64,000 bases of DNA, taken from the NCBI RefSeq assembly GCF_006569205.1, contig NZ_VIGD01000007.1:1-64000 (forward strand), written 5' to 3'. Below, piece after piece: positions 32,799-43,777 of the stretch (within the stretch, counting starts at the first letter, position 1; each line of letters opens with the position of its first letter). The position numbers and the translations under genes are program-made. The notes under the pieces were generated by a model. That model worked only from the letters and a program-made list of their open reading frames with translations. It made no database searches and was not told where the DNA came from. Origin of the DNA: Ureibacillus terrenus (lineage in GTDB: Bacteria; Bacillota; Bacilli; Bacillales_A; Planococcaceae).

Positions 32799-32839
32799 TT
32801 TAAATTTTGTACTAGCACGGAGCTAGTACAAAATTTAAA
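32799..32839 (-). other. 18-bp perfect hairpin between rpsG and fusA
   Basis: Arms 32822-32839 and 32799-32816 are perfectly complementary over 18 bp with a 5-base loop. The element starts directly at the base after the rpsG stop codon. No U-run follows (CAAAACTTT), so it is not a classical terminator. Likely roles are transcript processing, 3'-end stabilisation of the rpsL-rpsG part, or protein binding; none is proven. Confidence 0.85.
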
Positions 32840-33310
32840 TTACCAGCGATAGTGCGCAAATGCTTTGTTCGCTTCTGCCATTTTGTGCATATCTTCGCGT
32901 TTTTTCACTGCAGCACCTGTATTGTTTGCAGCATCCAAGATTTCATTCGCCAAACGCTCTTCCATTGTTTTTTCACCGCGAAGACGCGCATAATTCACTA
33001 GATAACGAAGACCCAAAGTGATTCGGCGGTCAGGGCGAACTTCAACCGGTACTTGATAGTTGGAACCACCAACACGGCGAGCGCGTACCTCAAGAACAGG
33101 CATTACATTATTCAGTGCTTCTTCGAACACTTCAAGAGGATCTCTACCTGTACGTTCTCTTACGATATCAAAAGCTCTGTAAAGAATTTTTTGAGCTTTA
33201 CCTTTTTTACCATCTACCATGATTTTATTGATTAAACGTGTCACTAATTTTGAATTGTAAATTGGATCAGGCAACACGTCGCGTTTTGGAACAGGACCTT
33301 TACGTGGCAT
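32840..33310 (-). CDS. rpsG: 30S ribosomal protein S7
   Basis: S7, 156 residues from the ATG at 33310 ([20 protein letters not shown]), behind AAAGGAGG. It nucleates folding of the 3' major domain of 16S rRNA and contacts E-site tRNA. Its beta-hairpin region reads [19 protein letters not shown]. In E. coli S7 represses its own operon by binding between rpsL and rpsG. Confidence 0.98.
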   Translation of the reverse strand: MPRKGPVPKRDVLPDPIYNSKLVTRLINKIMVDGKKGKAQKILYRAFDIVRERTGRDPLEVFEEALNNVMPVLEVRARRVGGSNYQVPVEVRPDRRITLGLRYLVNYARLRGEKTMEERLANEILDAANNTGAAVKKREDMHKMAEANKAFAHYRW

Positions 33311-33353
33311 ATTTTTTCCTCCTTTCAATAGATGATCATTTATCTATCTGAAA

Positions 33354-33773
33354 TTATTTGCTTTCTTTAGGTTTTTTCGTTCCGTATAAAGAACGTGACT
33401 GCTTACGATCAGTTACACCTGCAGTATCAAGAGCACCACGAATGATATGATAACGTACCCCTGGCAAGTCTTTTACACGTCCACCGCGGATTAGTACAAC
33501 GCTGTGTTCTTGTAGGTTGTGACCTTCACCAGGAATATAAGCTGTAACCTCGATTTGGTTTGTTAAACGAACACGGGCGTATTTACGCAACGCTGAGTTC
33601 GGTTTTTTCGGAGTCATTGTACCAACACGTGTACATACTCCGCGTTTTTGTGGTGAATAAACGTTTGTAAGAGTCTTTTTGAAGCTGTTGTAGCCTTTGT
33701 TTAACGCAGGTGATTTTGATTTAGTCACTTTAGATTTACGAGGTTTGCGTACTAATTGGTTAATTGTAGGCAT
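33354..33773 (-). CDS. rpsL: 30S ribosomal protein S12
   Basis: S12, 139 residues from the ATG at 33773 ([16 protein letters not shown]), preceded by GGGAGG. The decoding-centre loop [11 protein letters not shown] carries the unmodified Lys56 (Lys43 in E. coli numbering), and the second loop is [12 protein letters not shown]. Both look streptomycin-sensitive. A 13-residue insert typical of Gram-positive S12 ([13 protein letters not shown]) is present. Confidence 0.98.
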   Translation of the reverse strand: MPTINQLVRKPRKSKVTKSKSPALNKGYNSFKKTLTNVYSPQKRGVCTRVGTMTPKKPNSALRKYARVRLTNQIEVTAYIPGEGHNLQEHSVVLIRGGRVKDLPGVRYHIIRGALDTAGVTDRKQSRSLYGTKKPKESK

Positions 33774-33846
33774 TTTTTTTCCTCCCTTCATGCATTCTTT
33801 TAATACCACACATCCAGGTGGTTCATTTTTTGGTTAAAAACAAAGC

Positions 33847-33867
33847 TTTTGTGTTTTCTTCACAAAA
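33847..33867 (-). terminator. Hairpin between rplGB and rpsL (possible partial terminator)
   Basis: On the minus strand TTTTGTG and CACAAAA pair across AAGAAAA and are followed by GCTTTGTTTTT. The hairpin is AT-rich and interrupted by GC before the U-run, so any termination should be partial. Confidence 0.4.
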
Positions 33868-33868
33868 A

Positions 33869-34120
33869 CTAATCCACAGCAATCGCAACAACTGCAGCTC
33901 CTACTTGGATGCCGCACGCTTTGCCAAGATCTTTTCTCGATTCCACAAAACTGATTGGAATTCCTTTTTCCTGCGCAAGAGCAATGACGGGTTGAGTGAT
34001 TCTTTCTTCTGCATCCTGCGCCACGACAATTTCTTTCACTTGGCCAGCTTTGATTGCTTTTACTGCTTGCTTTGTCCCTACAAATGTTTTGGTCGCCTGT
34101 TTAACTTTTTCATAAGACAT
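33869..34120 (-). CDS. rplGB: L7Ae-family K-turn-binding protein (YbxF-like)
   Basis: A small (83-residue) member of the L7Ae/L30e family. It starts at the ATG at 34120 ([18 protein letters not shown]), with GGAGG 8 bases upstream. The family RNA-binding region is visible as [25 protein letters not shown], and the B. subtilis homologue binds K-turn RNA. Its cellular role is poorly known. It heads the str operon in Bacillus and does so here. Confidence 0.92.
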   Translation of the reverse strand: MSYEKVKQATKTFVGTKQAVKAIKAGQVKEIVVAQDAEERITQPVIALAQEKGIPISFVESRKDLGKACGIQVGAAVVAIAVD

Positions 34121-34164
34121 GTACATATCCTCCGAAGTTTAAACAGTTGCTATCAACCCTAAGT

Positions 34165-34193
34165 ATATTATCATTATCATCCCAATCTGTCAA
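34165..34193 (-). promoter_or_regulatory. Sigma-A promoter of rplGB-rpsL-rpsG-fusA-tuf
   Basis: Consensus TTGACA (34188-34193), 17 bp, TAATAT (34165-34170) on the minus strand, about 45 bases before rplGB. It gives the str operon its own start after rpoC. Confidence 0.85.
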
Positions 34194-34254
34194 TTTATTT
34201 TTTTGGGTTTTATAAAAACAGAGGATCTGTACTTGGATTTTTTAATCAAGATAA

Positions 34255-34312
34255 TCCAGTGGAATTGATTGCCCCGGATTTAACCGGGACAAACAAACTC
34301 TATTCCACTGGA
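34255..34312 (-). terminator. Two-tier hairpin after rpoC
   Basis: An 11-bp outer stem (34302-34312 with 34255-34265) encloses a second hairpin (CCCGG/CCGGG around 34272-34289). It lies about 55 bases after the rpoC stop. It is followed by TTATCTTG rather than a U-run, so it may be a weak terminator or a stabilising 3' end. Confidence 0.55.
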
Positions 34313-34365
34313 CAACACAAATTGGCTTACCCATTTCAGCAATCGTTTCATTCCAAAAATTCAGG

Positions 34366-37300
34366 TCACTCGACGGATGTCACTTCTTCTTGAGTTCCAA
34401 CAGGGTCTTCTTTGATTTTGATTTGACGGTATCTTTGCATGCCTGTACCTGCAGGAACAAGTTTGCCCAGAATTACGTTTTCTTTGAGTCCGAGCAATGG
34501 ATCCCGTTTACCTTTGATAGCGGCATCCGTTAACACGCGAGTCGTTTCCTGGAATGATGCCGCGGATAAGAAGGATTCTGTTTCCAAGGATGCTTTCGTA
34601 ATACCAAGAATTACTGGACGGCATGTTGCAGGCATTTTGCCGTTCATGATGGCTTCTCTGTTGGCATCTGTAAATTGGTGAACGTCAAGGAGCGTACCTG
34701 GGAGCAAGTCCGTGTCTCCCGCTTCGATGACGCGGACTTTTCGAAGCATTTGGCGAACCATAACTTCGATGTGTTTGTCCCCGATTTCTACCCCTTGCAT
34801 GCGGTATACCTTTTGTACTTCTTTCAACAGATATTCCTGTACTGTTGCCACGTCTTTGACTTTCAATAATTGTTTTGGATCAATTGAACCGTCTGTCAAT
34901 ACTTGGCCCGGTTCCACTTCGTCGCCCACAGCAACTTTTAACCGTGCATTGTATGGAGCTTGGTATTTACGCGCTTCAATTTCGCCGACAATCGTAATTT
35001 CTCTCAAGCCATCCCGGCTTTCTTCAATTTCCGTAACAACACCTTTAATTTCGGAAATGAGCGCTTGACCTTTTGGATTTCGCGCTTCAAAAATTTCTTG
35101 GATACGTGGAAGACCTTGAGTGATGTCGTTTCCTGCAACCCCACCAGTATGGAATGTACGCATCGTTAATTGGGTACCAGGCTCACCGATGGATTGGGCA
35201 GCGATAATTCCGACCGCTTCTCCCACTTCAACCTCTTCGCCGGTTGCCAAGTTGATACCGTAACATTTCTTACATACGCCATGTCTTGTATTGCAAGTAA
35301 ACGCGGAACGGATTGTCACTTTTTCGATACCTGCTTCAACGATTTTCCGCGCGATATCTTGGGTAATCAGGCTATCACGTCTTACAAGCACTTCTCCCGT
35401 TTCCGGATGGCGGACTGTTTTCATTGCATAGCGTCCAACAATGCGTTCTTCCAACGTTTCAATTACTTCAGTTCCATCCATCAACGCACCGATTGTAAAT
35501 CCTCGGTCTGTACCGCAATCTTCTTCGCGGATGATCACGTCTTGGGCAACGTCTACAAGACGGCGTGTCAAATAACCTGAGTCCGCCGTTTTCAACGCTG
35601 TATCCGCAAGACCTTTACGCGCTCCGTGTGTCGAAATGAAGTATTCCAATACGCTTAAACCTTCGCGGAACGAAGATTTGATTGGGAGCTCGATAATCCG
35701 TCCTGCCGGGTTGGCCATCAGACCGCGCATTCCGGCAAGCTGTGTAAAGTTGGATGCGTTACCGCGGGCACCGGAGTCACTCATCATGTAGATTGGGTTC
35801 AACTTAGGCAAGTAGTCCATCAATTTTGCTTGAATTTCATCTTTTGCTTCGGACCAGCTTGAAATGACACGATCATATCTTTCCTCTTCCGTAATTAAAC
35901 CGCGACGGAATTGTTGCATTACTTTATCGACTTTTTTCTGAGCTTTATCCAAAATTTCCCATTTATCAGGCAACACGACAATGTCCGAAATACTTACGGT
36001 AATACCCGCACGTGTTGAATATTTAAATCCTAAGTCTTTCATGCGGTCAAGCATTTTGGATGTTTCCGTGATATGGAAACGTTTGAACACTTCCGCAATA
36101 ATGCTTCCCAAGAATTTTTTGCGGAACGGTGTAATCAGTTCTTGATCCGCAATGTATTTTTTCAATACCGCTTTCCGTTGATATTCAATTTTTTCCTTTT
36201 CGGAAAGCTGGTTATATTCTTCGGAAGCTTCCAGCTCTTTCAGCGTTTCGTCATCGATCGTTAAGTTGACGAAATATTTGTCCGGTGTCGCCACTTCCAA
36301 GTTATAGGAAGTTGGTTCGTTAATATATGGGAATGAGTCTGGCAACATTTCGTTGAAGATAAGTTTACCTACTGTTGTAATTAAGAATTTTTTATTTTGC
36401 TCTTCTGTAAATGTTTTGTTTTTCAAGGAGCTTGCTTTTACAGCAATTCGGCTGTGCAAGTGCACATGACCATTTTGATACGCAATCAGCACTTCATCCG
36501 GGCTGGAGAATACGGAACCTTCTCCACGGGCGCCTTTACGCTCAAGTGTTAAATAATAGTTTCCTAAAACCATGTCTTGGGATGGTGTTACAACAGGTTT
36601 ACCATCTTTAGGGTTCAAAATGTTTTGTGCCGCAAGCATGAGCAGTCTGGCTTCTGCTTGAGCTTCCGCTGATAATGGCACGTGAACGGCCATTTGGTCG
36701 CCGTCAAAGTCCGCGTTATAGGCTGTACATACAAGTGGATGCAAGCGAATCGCGCGGCCTTCGACCAATGTAGGCTCGAATGCTTGAATACCCAAACGGT
36801 GAAGTGTTGGGGCGCGGTTAAGAAGTACCGGATGTTCCTTGATCACATCTTCCAGTACATCCCAAACTTCGCTATGCATGCGCTCAATTTTGCGTTTTGC
36901 ACTTTTAATGTTGTGGGCCAAGCCTCTTTCCACCAATTCTTTCATGACGAATGGCTTAAACAATTCAATCGCCATTTCTTTTGGCAGACCGCATTGATAC
37001 ATTTTCAACGTTGGCCCTACAACGATTACGGAACGGCCGGAATAATCCACGCGTTTACCAAGCAAGTTTTGACGGAAACGCCCTTGTTTCCCTTTTAACA
37101 TGTGGGAGAGAGATTTTAATGGACGGTTGCCTGGACCTGTTACTGGACGACCTCTGCGTCCGTTATCGATTAAAGCATCTACCGCCTCCTGCAACATACG
37201 TTTCTCGTTTTGGACGATGATGCTAGGAGCGCCTAAATCTAAAAGTCTTTTTAGACGATTGTTACGGTTGATTACTCGACGATATAAATCGTTTAAATCC

Positions 37301-38055
37301 GAAGTAGCAAATCGTCCGCCGTCAAGTTGCACCATTGGCCGTAGTTCCGGAGGAATGACCGGAAGCACTTCCAGTACCATCCATTCAGGTCTGTTGCCGG
37401 AACTGCGGAATGATTCAATTACTTCAAGGCGCTTAATTGCGCGGGTACGGCGCTGGCCTTGGGCTGTTTTCAATTCCTCTTTTAATTTATTTGCTTCCTC
37501 TTCCAAGTCGATTTGTTCAAGGAGTTTCTTAATAGCTTCAGCGCCCATTCCGGCTTCAAAGCTATTTCCAAACTTTTCGCGATATGCGCGGTATTCCTTT
37601 TCAGACAATAGTTGTTTCTTTTCCAAAGTTGTAGGACCTGGATCAATTACTACATAAGATGCAAAATAAATGACTTCTTCCAACGCCCTTGGAGACATAT
37701 CCAGAATCAGACCCATACGGCTTGGAATGCCTTTGAAGTACCAAATGTGTGAAACAGGGGCCGCAAGTTCAATATGTCCCATGCGTTCACGGCGGACTTT
37801 TGCCCGAGTTACTTCCACTCCGCATCGGTCACATACAACGCCTTTATAGCGCACACGTTTATATTTTCCGCAGTGACATTCCCAGTCTTTTGTCGGACCG
37901 AAAATTCGTTCACAGAATAGGCCGTCTTTCTCAGGTTTTAATGTCCGATAGTTGATTGTCTCAGGCTTCTTTACTTCTCCATAGGACCAAGAACGGATTT
38001 TATCCGGTGAAGCTAAACCAATTTTCATAAATTCAAATTCATTTACGTCAACCAA
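34366..38055 (-). CDS. rpoC: RNA polymerase beta' subunit
   Basis: The beta' subunit (1229 residues). Zinc-binding cysteines near the N-terminus ([20 protein letters not shown]), the catalytic triad [12 protein letters not shown], and the trigger-loop region ([19 protein letters not shown]) are present, as is the second cysteine cluster ([13 protein letters not shown]). It starts with TTG behind GGGAGG at 7 bases, as in B. subtilis. It is about 30 residues longer than the B. subtilis protein. The excess lies in a charged segment near residues 598-632 (around [20 protein letters not shown]). Confidence 0.98.
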   Translation of the reverse strand: MVDVNEFEFMKIGLASPDKIRSWSYGEVKKPETINYRTLKPEKDGLFCERIFGPTKDWECHCGKYKRVRYKGVVCDRCGVEVTRAKVRRERMGHIELAAPVSHIWYFKGIPSRMGLILDMSPRALEEVIYFASYVVIDPGPTTLEKKQLLSEKEYRAYREKFGNSFEAGMGAEAIKKLLEQIDLEEEANKLKEELKTAQGQRRTRAIKRLEVIESFRSSGNRPEWMVLEVLPVIPPELRPMVQLDGGRFATSDLNDLYRRVINRNNRLKRLLDLGAPSIIVQNEKRMLQEAVDALIDNGRRGRPVTGPGNRPLKSLSHMLKGKQGRFRQNLLGKRVDYSGRSVIVVGPTLKMYQCGLPKEMAIELFKPFVMKELVERGLAHNIKSAKRKIERMHSEVWDVLEDVIKEHPVLLNRAPTLHRLGIQAFEPTLVEGRAIRLHPLVCTAYNADFDGDQMAVHVPLSAEAQAEARLLMLAAQNILNPKDGKPVVTPSQDMVLGNYYLTLERKGARGEGSVFSSPDEVLIAYQNGHVHLHSRIAVKASSLKNKTFTEEQNKKFLITTVGKLIFNEMLPDSFPYINEPTSYNLEVATPDKYFVNLTIDDETLKELEASEEYNQLSEKEKIEYQRKAVLKKYIADQELITPFRKKFLGSIIAEVFKRFHITETSKMLDRMKDLGFKYSTRAGITVSISDIVVLPDKWEILDKAQKKVDKVMQQFRRGLITEEERYDRVISSWSEAKDEIQAKLMDYLPKLNPIYMMSDSGARGNASNFTQLAGMRGLMANPAGRIIELPIKSSFREGLSVLEYFISTHGARKGLADTALKTADSGYLTRRLVDVAQDVIIREEDCGTDRGFTIGALMDGTEVIETLEERIVGRYAMKTVRHPETGEVLVRRDSLITQDIARKIVEAGIEKVTIRSAFTCNTRHGVCKKCYGINLATGEEVEVGEAVGIIAAQSIGEPGTQLTMRTFHTGGVAGNDITQGLPRIQEIFEARNPKGQALISEIKGVVTEIEESRDGLREITIVGEIEARKYQAPYNARLKVAVGDEVEPGQVLTDGSIDPKQLLKVKDVATVQEYLLKEVQKVYRMQGVEIGDKHIEVMVRQMLRKVRVIEAGDTDLLPGTLLDVHQFTDANREAIMNGKMPATCRPVILGITKASLETESFLSAASFQETTRVLTDAAIKGKRDPLLGLKENVILGKLVPAGTGMQRYRQIKIKEDPVGTQEEVTSVE

Positions 38056-38121
38056 GGAGCCTACCTCCCTTAAATAAGTCCTTTTGGCAATCCATTTTGT
38101 TATAACCAGAAACTTTTAATA

Positions 38122-38142
38122 GGGCAGGACAAAATCCTGCCC
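38122..38142 (-). other. Hairpin between rpoB and rpoC
   Basis: An 8-bp perfect GC-rich stem GGGCAGGA/TCCTGCCC with a 5-base loop, 8 bases after the rpoB stop. TATTAAAAG follows, so there is no U-run. It probably protects or processes the mRNA rather than ending it, since rpoC has no promoter of its own that I can see. Confidence 0.7.
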
Positions 38143-38149
38143 GCGTCCG

Positions 38150-41100
38150 TTATTTTTTCGTTTCAACCGGTTTCTCTTCTTTATTTGCCGGCAAGATGTT
38201 GAGAGCATCGGCTGGCTGAAGATCATCCTCTTCATCCATATCCCTTAATTCAATTTCTTCTTCGTCAACAGTGAGCATTTTTACATCCAATCCCAGTGAC
38301 TGAAGCTCTTTAATCAATACTTTAAAACTTTCTGGCACGCCAGGCTCTGGAACATTTTCGCCTTTCACGATCGCTTCATATGTTTTTACGCGGCCGACAA
38401 CGTCATCGGATTTGATTGTTAATAGCTCTTGGAGTGTATAAGCCGCACCATATGCCTCCAGCGCCCATACCTCCATCTCACCGAAACGCTGACCGCCGAA
38501 TTGCGCTTTACCGCCCAATGGCTGTTGAGTTACAAGTGAGTATGGGCCAGTTGAACGCGCATGTAGCTTATCATCAACCATATGCGCCAATTTGATCATA
38601 TACATGATTCCGACGGAGATTCGGTTATCAAATGGTTCTCCGGTACGGCCATCATAAAGAACCGCTTTACCGTCTCTTGGCAAGCCTGCTTCTTCCATTG
38701 TGTTCCAAACATCTTCTTCGTTTGCTCCATCAAATACCGGTGTTGCCATATATACGCCCAATTTGTGGGCAGCCATACCCAAATGAAGCTCCAACACTTG
38801 TCCAATGTTCATACGGGATGGTACGCCTAATGGGTTTAACATGATATCGATCGGAGTTCCATCCGGTAAAAACGGCATATCTTCCACCGGCAAAATGCGG
38901 GAAATAACCCCTTTGTTACCATGGCGACCGGCCATTTTATCTCCGACGCGGATTTTACGTTTTTGAACAATATAAACTCGCACCAGTTGGTTTACACCCG
39001 GCGGCAATTCATCCCCGTCTTCCCGGTTAAACACTTTTACATCCAGAACAATACCGCCTGCTCCGTGCGGCACCCGCAAGGATGTATCACGGACTTCACG
39101 CGCTTTCTCACCGAAGATCGCATGGAGCAACCGCTCTTCGGCAGTGAGCTCTGTAACTCCTTTTGGCGTTACCTTACCAACTAGAATATCGCCATCGCGC
39201 ACTTCCGCACCGATGCGGACAATACCCCGTTCATCAAGATTGCGAAGGGCATCCTCGCCTACGTTCGGGATATCGCGGGTGATTTCCTCCGGACCGAGTT
39301 TAGTATCGCGCGCTTCAGACTCATATTCTTCAATATGAATGGACGTATACACATCATCTCTTACGAGGCGTTCGCTCATGATGATCGCGTCTTCGTAGTT
39401 GAAACCTTCCCAAGTCATGAATGCGACAAGAACATTGCGTCCCAATGCCAGTTCACCTTTATCCATGGAAGGTCCGTCAGCAAGAATGTCTTTCGGTTTT
39501 ACGCGATCCCCGACTTTCACGATTGGAATCTGGTTAATGCATGTTCCGTGGTTGGAACGTTGGAATTTTTGAAGTTTGTATACATCCAGTTCTCCTTTCA
39601 CTTCTTTTCCATCTTTCATTTCAATACGGCGAACACGGATTTCACGCGCTTCAACATGCTCCACGATTCCCTCATGTTTGCAGACAACCGCCGCCCCAGA
39701 GTCGCGGGCGCTGACATATTCCATACCAGTTCCGACATATGGCGCCTCAGGCTTAATTAACGGCACTGCTTGGCGCTGCATGTTCGCACCCATCAATGCA
39801 CGGTTTGAGTCGTCGTTTTCCAGGAACGGAATACATGCCGTTGCAGCAGATACTACTTGTTTAGGCGATACATCCATGTAGTCAACCAATTCTCTTTTGA
39901 AAACGGTGTTGATTCCGCGGAATCGTCCTAAAACTTCTTCTTTTGCGAATGTTCCGTCCGGATTTAACGGCGAGTTTGCCTGGGCAACAATGTAATTGTC
40001 TTCTTCATCGGCAGTTAAGTAATCGATTTGGTCTGTCACCCGGCCAGTTTCAGGGTCAACCCGGCGATATGGCGTTTCAATAAAACCAAATTTATTTACT
40101 TTTGCGTAAGTGGACAATGAGTTGATAAGTCCGATGTTTGGACCCTCCGGCGTTTCAATCGGACACATGCGGCCGTAGTGTGAATAGTGAACGTCCCGCA
40201 CTTCCATGCCTGCGCGTTCCCTTGTCAAACCGCCAGGTCCCAATGCAGATAGACGGCGTTTATGCGTCAATTCCGCCAATGGGTTTGTTTGGTCCATGAA
40301 TTGCGATAATTGCGAGCTTCCAAAGAACTCTTTAATCGCTGCAATCACCGGACGAATATTAATTAATTGTTGCGGTACGATGGAAGCCGTGTCGTTGATG
40401 GACATGCGTTCGCGTACAACCCGTTCCATGCGGGAAAGCCCGATTCGGAATTGGTTTTGCAGCAACTCACCGACAGAACGCAGACGGCGATTTCCTAAAT
40501 GGTCGATGTCATCCACATTTCCTACGCCATACAGCAAATTGAAGAAATAGGATAATGTCGCGATAATGTCAGCTGGCGTCAAGTGTTTAACATCTTCATC
40601 GACATTGGCGTTGGAAATGACATTGATGATTTTTTCTTCTTCATCATTAGGAGCATATATTTTAACGGATTGGATTGTAATATCTCCATCCAATACCCCG
40701 CCTACTTGGGATAATGTACGGAATCCGACGCCTTTCTCCAAGTATGGGAGAATTTTATCCAATGTACGGCGGTCGAGAATTGTACCTTTTTCAACAATGA
40801 TTTCTCCAGTTTCAGGATCTGCCAATGTCTCGGCAATTTTTTGATTGAACAATCGGTTTTTGATATGAAGTTTTTTATTCATTTTATAGCGCCCAACAGC
40901 TGCCAAGTCATATCGTTTCGCATCAAAGAAACGGGAATATAGCAGGTTTTTGGCGCTTTCAACTGTTGGCGGTTCGCCTGGTCGCAAGCGTTCGTAAATT
41001 TCGATCAATGCTTTCTCAGTACTGTCTGTATTGTCTTTTTCAAGGGTATTCCGCAAATATTCGTTGTCACCGATAATATCGATAATTTCCTGGTCGGATC

Positions 41101-41701
41101 CGAATCCTAGCGCTCTTAACAGCACAGTGGCCGGCAATTTGCGGGTACGGTCGATGCGTACGTATACGACATCTTTCGCATCCGTTTCAAACTCGAGCCA
41201 TGCACCGCGATTCGGGATAACCGTAGCGCCAAACCCTTTTTTACCGTTTTTATCAGTTTTATCGTGATAATATACGCTTGGTGAACGTACCAATTGGGAT
41301 ACAATAACACGTTCAGCACCGTTTATAATAAACGTACCTGTTTCCGTCATTAACGGGAAATCTCCCATGAATACATCTTGTTCTTTCACTTCATCAGTTT
41401 CCTTGTTATGAAGACGTACCTTTACGCGCAAAGGTGCAGCATAAGTTACATCTCGTTCCTTGCATTCATCGACGTCATACTTTGGTTCTCCCAATGAAAA
41501 ATCGACAAATTCAAGGGAAAGATTTCCTGTAAAATCCTCGATAGGGGAAATTTCTTTAAATAACTCAAGAAGCCCTTCTTTAAGGAACCAGTTGTAAGAG
41601 GATAATTGGATTTCAATTAAATTCGGAAGCTCCAACACCTCTTTAATGCGCGCAAAGCTTCTGCGCTGGCGGTAACCGTACTGAACTAGTTGACCAGTCA
41701 A
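38150..41701 (-). CDS. rpoB: RNA polymerase beta subunit
   Basis: The beta subunit (1183 residues from the TTG at 41701, [19 protein letters not shown]). GAGGGGTG lies 6 bases before this codon; a GTG three codons upstream overlaps it. The rifampicin pocket ([20 protein letters not shown] and [10 protein letters not shown]) reads wild type, so drug sensitivity is expected. The acidic C-terminus ends after [15 protein letters not shown]. Confidence 0.98.
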   Translation of the reverse strand: MTGQLVQYGYRQRRSFARIKEVLELPNLIEIQLSSYNWFLKEGLLELFKEISPIEDFTGNLSLEFVDFSLGEPKYDVDECKERDVTYAAPLRVKVRLHNKETDEVKEQDVFMGDFPLMTETGTFIINGAERVIVSQLVRSPSVYYHDKTDKNGKKGFGATVIPNRGAWLEFETDAKDVVYVRIDRTRKLPATVLLRALGFGSDQEIIDIIGDNEYLRNTLEKDNTDSTEKALIEIYERLRPGEPPTVESAKNLLYSRFFDAKRYDLAAVGRYKMNKKLHIKNRLFNQKIAETLADPETGEIIVEKGTILDRRTLDKILPYLEKGVGFRTLSQVGGVLDGDITIQSVKIYAPNDEEEKIINVISNANVDEDVKHLTPADIIATLSYFFNLLYGVGNVDDIDHLGNRRLRSVGELLQNQFRIGLSRMERVVRERMSINDTASIVPQQLINIRPVIAAIKEFFGSSQLSQFMDQTNPLAELTHKRRLSALGPGGLTRERAGMEVRDVHYSHYGRMCPIETPEGPNIGLINSLSTYAKVNKFGFIETPYRRVDPETGRVTDQIDYLTADEEDNYIVAQANSPLNPDGTFAKEEVLGRFRGINTVFKRELVDYMDVSPKQVVSAATACIPFLENDDSNRALMGANMQRQAVPLIKPEAPYVGTGMEYVSARDSGAAVVCKHEGIVEHVEAREIRVRRIEMKDGKEVKGELDVYKLQKFQRSNHGTCINQIPIVKVGDRVKPKDILADGPSMDKGELALGRNVLVAFMTWEGFNYEDAIIMSERLVRDDVYTSIHIEEYESEARDTKLGPEEITRDIPNVGEDALRNLDERGIVRIGAEVRDGDILVGKVTPKGVTELTAEERLLHAIFGEKAREVRDTSLRVPHGAGGIVLDVKVFNREDGDELPPGVNQLVRVYIVQKRKIRVGDKMAGRHGNKGVISRILPVEDMPFLPDGTPIDIMLNPLGVPSRMNIGQVLELHLGMAAHKLGVYMATPVFDGANEEDVWNTMEEAGLPRDGKAVLYDGRTGEPFDNRISVGIMYMIKLAHMVDDKLHARSTGPYSLVTQQPLGGKAQFGGQRFGEMEVWALEAYGAAYTLQELLTIKSDDVVGRVKTYEAIVKGENVPEPGVPESFKVLIKELQSLGLDVKMLTVDEEEIELRDMDEEDDLQPADALNILPANKEEKPVETKK

Positions 41702-41782
41702 CTTATTCACCCCTCAATAAAGCGATAATAGGTCTTTGCAAAATCAAATAAATAGTGTATGATTTTCCAAAGACGAAAAGAC

Positions 41783-41817
41783 AAAAAGAAAACGAGACTT
41801 TTCTAAAACCTCATTTT
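41783..41817 (-). terminator. Attenuator-like hairpin in the rpoB leader
   Basis: On the minus strand AAAATGAG pairs with CTCGTTTT (8 bp, one G-U) and is followed by CTTTTTGTC. It lies about 80 bases before rpoB and about 90 after the predicted start. Partial termination here would set the level of rpoBC. Confidence 0.5.
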
Positions 41818-41909
41818 CGATTAAACTTAAATTATCCATGGCAAGTATACCCACATCAAAATGAATGCATACAAAAGGACATACTCCCAAAAAATAATAT
41901 TTTTGCATT

Positions 41910-41943
41910 TTATTATGTTATCATAGCCAATTTGTCAAGTCAA
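41910..41943 (-). promoter_or_regulatory. Overlapping sigma-A promoters of rpoBC
   Basis: Two -35 boxes overlap: TTGACT (41938-41943) gives TAACAT (41915-41920) at 17 bp, and consensus TTGACA (41933-41938) gives TAATAA (41910-41915) at 17 bp. The leader is about 200 bases long, and apart from the hairpin above I see nothing in it. Confidence 0.7.
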
Positions 41944-41961
41944 TAATTTATGGAAATACGA

Positions 41962-42561
41962 TTATTTTACGGCTTTAATGATCCAATACCCTTTTTTCCT
42001 CTCCATTATTTCCGCAAACCGAAACTTCTCTTCCAAATACTTTAATGTAGATGGCGCTCCTTGCTTTTTCTGAATCACAACCCACAGTTCCCCTCCGTCG
42101 CTCAGATAATGAAACGCTCCGTCGTATATTTTAAAAACCGTTTCTTTCCCGGCCCGGATTGGAGGGTTAGTTAAAACAGCGGCCACATTAACCCCTTCAT
42201 CAACATATACCCCGTCACTTTCAAAAATTCGTACATTTTGGATTCCGTTCAGCTCCGCATTTTTTCTTGCCAATTGAACCGCCCGTTCATTGATATCCAT
42301 CATGACAACGGTACGGTCAGGGTATTCTTTCGCAACGGCTAATCCAATAGGGCCGTATCCGCATCCGACATCCAAAACTACCCCTTCAATATCAGGCATT
42401 TGAAACGTTTCGATTAACAAACGGGATCCAAAATCTACTTCGCTTTTACTGAATACGCCAGAATCGGTCTCAAATAAAAAAGAGTGTCCTAAAAGCGTAC
42501 ATCGCCACTGCCGGGGTCTGCTTTCCGTCTGGGGTTTCCTGGAATAATAGTGTTCAGTCAT
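41962..42561 (-). CDS. Class I SAM-dependent methyltransferase (RsmC-like, YbxB)
   Basis: A 199-residue methyltransferase starting MTEHYYSRKPQTESRP behind GGGAGGC. The SAM-binding motif is VLDVGCGYGPIG, with the acidic end of strand 2 in MMDINERA. The NPP(I) catalytic motif (LTNPPIRAGKE) is typical of enzymes that methylate a base amino group. Resemblance to RsmC, which modifies G1207 of 16S rRNA, and the place between rplL and rpoB suggest rRNA as substrate. This is likely but unproven; in B. subtilis the homologue is ybxB. Confidence 0.9.
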   Translation of the reverse strand: MTEHYYSRKPQTESRPRQWRCTLLGHSFLFETDSGVFSKSEVDFGSRLLIETFQMPDIEGVVLDVGCGYGPIGLAVAKEYPDRTVVMMDINERAVQLARKNAELNGIQNVRIFESDGVYVDEGVNVAAVLTNPPIRAGKETVFKIYDGAFHYLSDGGELWVVIQKKQGAPSTLKYLEEKFRFAEIMERKKGYWIIKAVK

Positions 42562-42584
42562 TTTAAGCGCCTCCCTCATAAAAT

Positions 42585-42616
42585 GAAGAAAAGCTCGCCA
42601 AAAACGACGAGCTTTT
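42585..42616 (-). terminator. Terminator between rplL and the methyltransferase
   Basis: AAAAGCTCG and CGAGCTTTT form a 9-bp stem around a 10-base loop, with TTTTCTTCATTTT at the 3' side. It lies about 35 bases after rplL and should end much of the rplJL transcript. Confidence 0.8.
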
Positions 42617-42650
42617 ATTATTTTAGTATAGATAATCCTTAAGTAAATTA

Positions 42651-43016
42651 TTACTTAAGTTCTACAGAAGCACCAACTTCTTCAAGTTTAGCTTTGATTT
42701 CTTCAGCTTCTTCTTTGGATACGCCTTCTTTAAGTGGTTTTGGAGCGTTGTCAACTAATTCTTTTGCTTCTTTTAAGCCAAGGCCAGTGATTTCGCGTAC
42801 AACTTTGATAACTTTGATTTTTTGGTCGCCCGCGCTTGCTAATACTACATCAAATTCAGTTTTTTCTTCAGCAGCAGCACCAGCAGCAGCGCCACCTACT
42901 ACAGCCACTGGAGCAGCAGCTGTTACACCGAATTCTTCTTCGATCGCTTTTACTAATTCATTTAATTCAAGAACTGTCATTTCTTTAATAGCTTCAATAA
43001 TTTGTTCTTTAGTCAT
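42651..43016 (-). CDS. rplL: 50S ribosomal protein L7/L12
   Basis: L7/L12, 121 residues, the multi-copy stalk protein that recruits translational GTPases. An N-terminal dimerisation domain is joined by an Ala-rich hinge (about 33-52, [14 protein letters not shown]) to the C-terminal factor-binding domain ([20 protein letters not shown]). It follows rplJ, which binds it in the ribosome. Confidence 0.98.
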   Translation of the reverse strand: MTKEQIIEAIKEMTVLELNELVKAIEEEFGVTAAAPVAVVGGAAAGAAAEEKTEFDVVLASAGDQKIKVIKVVREITGLGLKEAKELVDNAPKPLKEGVSKEEAEEIKAKLEEVGASVELK

Positions 43017-43088
43017 TCTTTTCTCCTCCTATTAATTAGTATTTTTAGGCAATCCGCCTGGATTCAATATAAAAGGCTAAGCGAAAAA

Positions 43089-43589
43089 TTACGCACCTTG
43101 TTCTTCTTTTTGTTCTGCAACTGCTTTTGCAGCAAGAGCAAAGTTGCGAATTGGAGCTTGAAGCACTGAAAGTAGCATTGAAAGTAGACCTTCGCGGGAT
43201 GGAAGATCTGCAAGAGCTTTCACTTCTTCAACTGTTGCGATATTTCCTTCAATTACACCAGCTTTGATTTCAAGCGCTTCGTTTTCTTTTGCGAAATTGT
43301 TAATGATTTTAGCCGGCGCTACAACATCTTCGTTGGAGAAAGCAATTGCATTTGGACCAGTTAAAAATTCGTTTAGTCCTTCCAAACCAACTTCTTCAAC
43401 AGCACGGCGTGTTAAAGTGTTTTTGTACACTTTAAATTCAACGCCCGCTTCCCGAAGCTGTTTGCGCAGTTCAGTCACTTGAGCTACATTCAAACCGCGG
43501 TAATCCACAAGCACAACGGATGCAGCGTTTTTGAATTTTTCCGCAATTTCCTGCACTTGCGCTTTTTTTGCTTCGATTGCTTTTGACAT
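43089..43589 (-). CDS. rplJ: 50S ribosomal protein L10
   Basis: L10, 166 residues from the ATG at 43589 ([19 protein letters not shown]), behind TAGGAGGTG. It is the stalk base; the C-terminal helix binds L7/L12 dimers and the N-terminal domain binds 23S rRNA. The L10-L12 complex represses its own mRNA in many bacteria, and the leader here has the matching structure. Confidence 0.97.
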   Translation of the reverse strand: MSKAIEAKKAQVQEIAEKFKNAASVVLVDYRGLNVAQVTELRKQLREAGVEFKVYKNTLTRRAVEEVGLEGLNEFLTGPNAIAFSNEDVVAPAKIINNFAKENEALEIKAGVIEGNIATVEEVKALADLPSREGLLSMLLSVLQAPIRNFALAAKAVAEQKEEQGA

Positions 43590-43772
43590 TTTGACACCTC
43601 CTATAGAATGGGTCATTCATACCGCTAAAAGAAAAGCCTCCGTGTAGACACACGAAGGCATAAAACGTCATCATCAAAGAATCGATTTATGACCTCGGTA
43701 GGGAAAGTTTAAGTGCAAAAGCACCCCTACTGTCTACGGTACAAATGAATCACAATATTCACTTTAGAACAT
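43590..43772 (-). ncRNA. L10 leader of rplJ-rplL with attenuator
   Basis: The untranslated region of about 180 bases has a middle part with GTAGGGGTGC...GCAC and CCCTAC pairings, as in the L10-binding site. A terminator hairpin ends it (GCCTTCGTGT with ACACGGAGGC, 43636-43659, one mismatch), followed by TTTTCTTTT (43627-43635). A known L10 leader family of Bacillales has this arrangement. The likely mechanism is that surplus L10 favours termination before rplJ. Confidence 0.85.
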
Positions 43773-43777
43773 CATCC

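Noticed and set aside
39700-40420. Rifampicin-resistance change in rpoB
   Set aside because: The residues around [20 protein letters not shown] and [10 protein letters not shown] all have the sensitive form.
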